The notes beneath the pieces were generated by a model. That model was given only the letters and a program-made list of their open reading frames with translations, made no database searches and was not told where the DNA came from. A program made the position numbers and the translations under genes. A DNA stretch of 64,000 nt from Ceratotherium simum simum (lineage: Eukaryota; Chordata; Mammalia; Perissodactyla; Rhinocerotidae), in contig NW_004454166.1 of assembly GCF_000283155.1 (NCBI RefSeq), positions 2,798,625 through 2,862,624 of the forward strand, given 5' to 3'. Position 1 is the stretch's first letter. Each line of letters starts with the position of its first letter. Of this stretch, positions 57,862 through 64,000 are shown piece by piece.

Positions 57862-58363
57862 TGTATTAGCTTCCTATTTGCTGCCATAACAAATTACTAC
57901 AAATTTAGTAGCTTAAAACAACCCATATTTATTATCTTACAGTTCTGTAGGTTAGAAATCTGAAGCAGGTATCACTGGGCTAAAATCAGGGTGTTGACAG
58001 AGCTGCATTCCTTTTTGGAGGCTCCAAGGGAGAATCCGTTGCTTTCCTTTTTACAGTTTCCAGAGGCCATCCACATCCCTCCATGTTCACAGTCAGCACT
58101 GGTGGATCAAGCCCTTCTTAAGTCCCATCACTCTGACCGCCTCTTTTGTAGTCAAGTCTCCCTCTTCCTTTCTCTTCTGCCTCCCTCTTCAACTTTTAAG
58201 GACTTTTGTGACTACTTTGGCCTCTGTGGATAATCCAGGACAATCTCATCTCAAGATCCTTAATCACATCTGCACAGTCCCTTTTGCCATGTAGGTAACA
58301 TATTCACAAGTTCCAGAGATTAGGACGGGGACATCTTTGGGCAGCCATTGTTCTGCCTACCGC
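57862..58363 (-). mobile_element. MLT1-like LTR inserted in L1
   Basis: Reverse MLT1: TGTATTAGCTTCCTATTTGC, GGGCTAAAATCAGGGTGTTG, AATCCAGGACAATCTCATC, CATTGTTCTGCCTACCGCA. Solitary LTR only. Confidence 0.75.
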
Positions 58364-59586
58364 ATGGATATATTACATTTTGTTTAAACATTCATCAGTT
58401 GATAGACATTTGGATTATTTCCACTTTGGGGCTATCATGAATAATGTTGCAATGAACATTCCTGTACAAGTTTTTGTGTGGATTTACATTTTCAGTTCTT
58501 TTGGGTATATACCCAGTAGTGGAACTGCTGGGTCATATGGTAATTCTATGTTTAACTTTTTTTCAGGTACACAAGTCAGGGGGGTTTAGTATATTCACAA
58601 AGTTGTGCAATCAAATCGTCATCACTATATAATTCCAGAATATTTTCATCACCCCAAAAAGAAACCTCATACCCAGTAACAGTCACTTCCCATTCTCCCC
58701 TTCCTGCAACCTCTGGCAACTACTAATTTGCTTTCTGACTCTACAGATACTGCCTATTCTGGACATTTCACATAAATGGAATCATATAGTATGTGGTCTT
58801 GATGTCTGGCTTCCTTCATTTAGCATGATTTTTTAAGATTCATCCATGTTGTAGCATGTATAAGTTCTTCATTCTTTCTTATGGCTGAAAAAATTCCATT
58901 GTATGGATATACCACATTTTGTTTATTCATTCATCAGTTTATGGGCATTTGTGTTGTTTATGGCTATTATGAATAATGCTGCCATAAACATTCATGTACA
59001 AATTTTGTATGGACATATATTTTCATTGTCTTGGGTATATACCTAGGAGAGAAATTGCTGGTTCTATGTTTAATTTTTTGAGGAACTGCCAAGCTGTTTT
59101 CCAAAGCAGTTGTACCATTTTACATTCCAACCAGCTATGCACAAGGGTTCCAGTTTTTCCACATCCTCACCAATATTTGTTGTCCATCATTTTTATTATA
59201 GTCATTGTAGTGAGTGTGAAGTGCCATTTCATTGTGGTTTTGATTTGCATTTCCCTAATTCCTCATGAAGTTCAGCTTCTTTTCATGTTCTCATTGGCCA
59301 TTTGTATATCTTCTTTGGAGAAATGTCTATTCAAATTCTTTGTCCATTTTTAATTGAGTTCTTTATCTTTTTGTTGTTGAGTTCTAATAGTTCTTTATAT
59401 ATTCTGGCTACAAGTCCCTTATTAGATATATGATTTGCAAATGTTTTCTCCCATTCCATTCATTGTCTTTTCACTTTCTTGATAGTATTTGAAGCACAAA
59501 AGTTCTTAATTTTGATTAAGTCCAATTTATCTCTTTTTTCTTTGGTTTGTTGTGCTTTGGGTGTCACATCTAAGAAAGCTTTGCCT

Positions 59587-59787
59587 GGGCCGGCCCCGTG
59601 GCTTAGCGGTTAGGTGCGCGCGCTGCGCTGCTGGCGGCCCGGGCCCCGATCCGGGCGTGCACTGACGCACCGCTTCTCCGGCCATGCTGGGGCCGCGTCC
59701 CACATACAGCAACATAGGCTGTGCAACTATGACATACAACTATCTACTGGGGCTTTGGGTGAAAAAATAAATAAATAAATAAAAATT
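59587..59787 (+). mobile_element. ERE SINE nested in L1
   Basis: GGGCCGGCCCCGTGGCTTAG head and GGGGCTTTGGGTGAAAAAAT tail. Target-site duplication TAAGAAAGCTTTGCCT at 59571-59586 and 59788-59803. Confidence 0.96.
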
Positions 59788-60059
59788 TAAGAAAGCTTTG
59801 CCTAATCCAAGGTCATGAAGATTTACTCCTATGTTTTCATCTGAGTCTTATAGTTTTAGCTCTTATATTTGTCTATGATCCATTTTGAGTTAATTTTTCT
59901 ATATGGTGTGAGGTAGAGGTTCAACTTAATTCTTTTGCTTGTGAATATATAATAGTCCCAGCACCATTTGTTTAAAAGACTATTCTTTTCACACTGAATT
60001 GTCTTGGCACCCTTCGGTTGTCAACTTTGTCATTAGTTGCAAACTGACTGACAAAGATT

Positions 60060-60900
60060 TTTAGAAGATTCTACCTAGTCTAGGCAAGGGTGAGGGGAAG
60101 TCTTATACACTGCTAATGGGAGTATAAAAGAAGTACAGCCTCTGAAGGGCAATTTGCCATGCATATCCGAAGTTGAAATATATATACTCTGATTCAGGAA
60201 CTGTATTTCTAGGAATTTATTTCAAGGAGCTAATGGTACAAAGATATTATTTATAATGGTGAACAACTGGAAGTAACCTAACATCTATCAGTAGGAGACT
60301 AGGTAAATAAATTATGCTACATCCATACAATGAAAAATGACTTTGACTTTAAAAATGATGAAGTAGATCTATATTTATTGACTTGGAGCAATCCCTGTGA
60401 CCTACTGCTAAGTGAAAAATAAAGGCATGTTACAAAGCACCATTTGTGGTAGGATTCCATCTATATAATATTATATATTTTACATATGCATGTACATACA
60501 TAGAGATAGCTCGGAAGATATTCACAAAAATGTTAACAGTGGTTGTCGCTAGGTAATGGGATTTTGGCTGGCTTTTTTTCCTTCTTTATACTTTTTGCAT
60601 TGCATGAATTTGCTGCATGAATATGTATTGTCTTTATATTCAGAAAAAGAAAAGCTATTTTCATTTGGTAGAAAAATGTCCTCATGGAATATATATTGTA
60701 GAAGACTATTCAATGGCATGGAAATATGTTCATAATGTATTGTTAACTGAAAAAAACAGGTTACAGTATCATCCCAGTTTTGAAAAATTTTTTTAAATGT
60801 AATATATACAGTATTTCCTAGGTACTATGACATTTTTTTTCACTACTTACTATTTCTCAAATAAGGATGTCTCTTCTAATCAATATGAATATTTAATGTA
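60060..60900 (+). repeat. Old L1 3' region
   Basis: TATACACTGCTAATGGGAGT, CTGTATTTCTAGGAATTTAT, GGAAGTAACCTAACATCTAT, AATGTTAACAGTGGTTGTCG. Confidence 0.7.
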
Positions 60901-60904
60901 GTGG

Positions 60905-61785
60905 GTTCCCACCTCCCTGCCTCCCTGAAAAGCTGTTATTAATGAGATGATGCTTCTGGCAATCTGAGACTTGAGAAAGTGCCATGTGTGTGTAGAGAAA
61001 AGACTGGAGTAATAGACACCAAAATGTGAGCAGTGCTTAGCCCTGAATTGAGCTTTTTATCTTCTTCTTTTTGTTAAGGATAGTTTCCTGTTTGTCTATA
61101 GTACATGCATAGGTAAACATAAAAAGAAACCAGGAAAGTGGCTGCCCTGCTTTTCAAGGAAGAAGTAGGGTGTGAAGGTATTGAAGACTTTTGGCCTCCA
61201 CCAAAATAAAAGACTAGCAAATCAGGGAGCATACAAACCGCCTCAGTAGTGTCCGAGTCTAGAGTGAGGACTAACTTGCATGTCCACCGAGGGACCCCTG
61301 GCCGGGCAGGAGCTGGCAGAGCAAACTCCAGAATAGATGGGGGAGTTCAGTCAGCAGGGGCAGGACTCTTGGATCAGTCTAAGTTCTGTGCAGACAAGGA
61401 AATCCCCGTGAGGTAGGAGAGGGTCCGGATGGCGGCAACACTGGCTAATTATGGAGGACAGGGATGCCCAACACCGTGGGCCACTCAGATGTTGTCCAGT
61501 CTAGCTCAGAAGCACATTCCCAGCTCCTCAAGAGAGACCAAGGACTGTGTGAAACAGAAAATGAGTCCACCCCTTTCGAGAGTCTAAACATATTGGTTTG
61601 GGGCGAGCCCTTTCCTCAGCCAAAGGGGCAGAGTAACCACAGGAGCTGAAGGACATGGAGCAGAGGTAGCAGACTGGTGGCCACAGCAGAACTTCAACAA
61701 CCCCAGAGGAGGCCAGCAAGCTCTGGGCCTCTGCCGAGGGTAAGGGAGGGACCCAGGCTTGCAGTAACTGTGGCCCGGGGCACAG
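60905..61785. other. No gene or recognised repeat
   Basis: A GC-richer stretch (61250-61780). Its open frames on both strands have no recognisable product. Confidence 0.4.
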
Positions 61786-61789
61786 AGGA

Positions 61790-61930
61790 GAATGCCAGGC
61801 ACTGTGCCAGGTAGGAGCTTCACCTACATGATCATGTCTAATCCTCACAACAGCCCCAAGATGAGCAGCCTGAAGTTCAGAAAGGTTATGTGGTTTGTCG
61901 AAAAGCACACAGCCGGTAAGTGACGGAATG
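61790..61930 (-). repeat. MIR SINE
   Basis: AATGCCAGGCACTGTGCCAG, TCTAATCCTCACAACAGCCC, AGCACACAGCCGGTAAGTG. Confidence 0.75.
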
Positions 61931-62289
61931 GGGTTCCCACTTCACTAGAGTCCTTCTCTAAAAAGGGAAAAACATTGAGCACAGTTAATACTCATATTTA
62001 TCATGAGTATTAACTCATTATTTACTGTAATGGTAGACGGAAAAAACAAGTTTGAAAAAAATCTTCAATCTGATTCCAATATTGTTTTTTTAATTAAATA
62101 TGTACAATATAGAAAAAAACTCTGCAAGGATATACACCTTAACGGTGGATGTCTCAGTGGTAAGAATTTAATTCTTAAATTTTTTCTGTGTTTTTTTTTT
62201 CTTTTCCCCCACAATCAGCATGTAAATCTTCTTAAAGCAGAGAAAACAAAAAGTCTTTTCAGAAGCAATTGTGAGGACTAGTGGATCAA

Positions 62290-62515
62290 AGTAATGAGAA
62301 TGAATTACAGTGAGACCTTAATGACAGAGAAATCCAGGCTCTTACTAGCTGTGTGAGTTCCACTTGGCTTCGCTGGGCCTGTTTGCCAAACAGTGAAAGG
62401 GGATTATGGTCTTGTACCAGTGAGCTGTTGCCAGGATTAATTGAAACGCAATATACACGAAAGTCCCCCGCACAGTACTTGGCATAAGCATGGTGCTTAA
62501 TAAATATTAAACCTG
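62290..62515 (+). repeat. MIR SINE
   Basis: TTACTAGCTGTGTGAGTTCC, TTGCCAAACAGTGAAAGGGG, TACTTGGCATAAGCATGGTG with TTAATAAATATT. Confidence 0.75.
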
Positions 62516-62519
62516 ACTC

Positions 62520-64000
62520 TTGGTAGTCATTGCTCTTCCTTGCTGCCCCAGGAAGGCCTGGCACCTACAGCTGTTTCAGAGAGCAGAAAGGAATCTGGTG
62601 CCCTTCGGAGGGGCCCCTGGACCTACAGCTGCCTACGCACCTGACACTCCCCCTCTGTTTTTACCATCTGGAGACTAATAGAATCTCATTCCTTAACCCA
62701 CTTTCACCTAACTTTTTGCTTCTCTCTCTCCCTTTGTCTCAACAATCTCAGCTGTCTAGATAGTATTTTTGAGTACAGGCGACCGACATTATTTTCAACA
62801 TAACATGCATTTGCAGAGCATCTATGTTCTAAAGACGGCCCCAGGCTCCTGCTCTTCATTCCTGTCATTCAGAAATATTTGTATGAGCTCAGTCTAGTTG
62901 AGAATTTAGATCCTTCAACAACTCCCACGTGTTGCCTAACTGCTAACAGGTACACATACCATGTGGTGGAAACTCAGAGGCACATGTGTATGGGAGAGGA
63001 GAGGAAGAATGAAAGTATTTAAAGAGTAATGATTTCCTCACCCTATATTTACATCAGCTTCGTACACTGTCTTGACTAAAGAGAAAATGTGCCCATTCTG
63101 CTAAACTGGTTTCAAAGCCAGTTAAAACAATGCTTGAGAGGGGCTGTTTCCTCTCATCTGCAGATGTATTAAAGTATGTTCATAGCCACAAAGTTTGCGG
63201 AAGGCTGGGTCATCTGATGATGTTGCTGATGCAGTGGTGTGGAAAGTAGGTCCAAGGAGTTACAAAGTAGCTCAGCGTGTTCTCCTCGGACATTTTGGGG
63301 TTTATTGGAATACACACACATTCTGATTCACAGGCAGTTTTAAGACTCAAAGGGTTGCCAAAACTGGGCATTATTTGATATATTTTTTACTTATTAGGCA
63401 AACATTAACATCAATGGAATTAAAAAGAGATTCACCCAGAGTTGACTCCCTAACAAACTAAGCTGTTTTCACTTTTCCTTATTCCCTTCCAGCCCTTGTT
63501 CAAATCTATAAACCCATGAACATGATACTAATTGTGGATTAGATACAATTAAATACTCTACTCCTTTCTCACACCCAGATGCTTACACAGAATGATGTTA
63601 AGTACAGCAATATTCAAACTCAGGGCACTGTGACAACAGCCCCTTCAGGCCTGTGGACTGACAGTCAGTGGAAGATGTTGGCAGGGCTGTGTGACACACC
63701 CTGTTCTGCCTGTGTTATTTATGCCTCTGGCAGTGAAACCCCTGACAAAGAAGCATGTCACTGGAACACATGCTCTTTGTTCACAGAGGTGCATGCCAGC
63801 ACCGGCTGTGTCAGAGGGACAGAACCGGGTCTGTAGTCTCTCCTCCTTTGGCTCGTTTGCTTTCTTTTTATTTGCTGCACATTGTGGCTATGTTTATTAA
63901 TTACTTTGTAGCTTAATCTTATAAACACACATTTATCTTGTGAGCTGTGTATCATGGGGAAAGAGTCCTTCATACCCCTGAGTTGGTCATAAAGAGAGAA
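62520..64000. other. No gene or recognised repeat
   Basis: No supported exon, promoter or repeat to the window's end. Confidence 0.45.

Larger units (their letters stand above)
57480..60050 (-). repeat. Long antisense L1 3' region, interrupted
   Basis: TTTTATTGAGATATAATTCA, GTTTCATCCATGTTGTAGC, TTTTGGGTATATACCCAGTA, TCTTTGGAGAAATGTCTATT, GAGTTAATTTTTCTATATGG. Contains two overlapping-type L1 3' segments, an MLT1 LTR and an ERE. No coding capacity remains. Confidence 0.75.

Noticed and set aside
63579..63836. 85-codon frame with several cysteines near the window end
   Set aside because: No domain recognised, no splice sites or start context that stand out.

Overview
This is a vertebrate nuclear window from a mammal, very probably a perissodactyl (horse, rhinoceros or tapir lineage). 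At least 18 copies of the tRNA-derived equine repetitive element (ERE) SINE are present, alongside old mammalian repeats (L1, L2, MIR, CR1/L3, MLT1, MER5/hAT, Tigger). There are no prokaryotic genes. Most open frames are chance reading through introns and repeats.

Two protein-coding genes can be reconstructed exon by exon, both on the minus strand and head to tail. TRMO (tRNA N6-methyltransferase for t6A37; formerly C9orf156) runs from a start at 16337 to a stop at 2452 in five exons that join to 442 codons plus stop. HEMGN (hemogen/EDAG, a nuclear factor of blood-cell precursors) runs from 31599 to 21573 in four coding exons. The order TRMO-HEMGN matches human 9q22.33, so this is the orthologous segment. 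HEMGN exon 3 holds a 100-N assembly gap inside a 42-bp coding repeat. Reading frame and repeat register show that the missing length should be 18 + 42n bases, not 100.

Layout: 1-2.4 kb, repeats downstream of TRMO; 2.45-16.34 kb, TRMO; 16.05-16.65 kb, its CpG-rich promoter; 16.7-21.5 kb, intergenic DNA dominated by an old MER5-like element broken up by three EREs and an L1; 21.57-31.6 kb, HEMGN; 31.7-31.8 kb, paired E-box/GATA motifs upstream of HEMGN; 32-64 kb, a gene-free arm of nested repeats. In human the next gene beyond HEMGN is ANP32B; none of it is seen here.

No previously undescribed biological system was found. The observations most worth following are the repeat-built hemogen exon and its mis-sized gap, the E-box/GATA composites, CTCF-like motifs convergent around HEMGN, and several mobile-element events (exact tandem duplications in an LTR, a SINE with a 3' transduction-like tail, one-sided ERE orientation in the right arm). 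Repeat names were assigned by eye from remembered consensus sequences, so subfamily names and edges are approximate.
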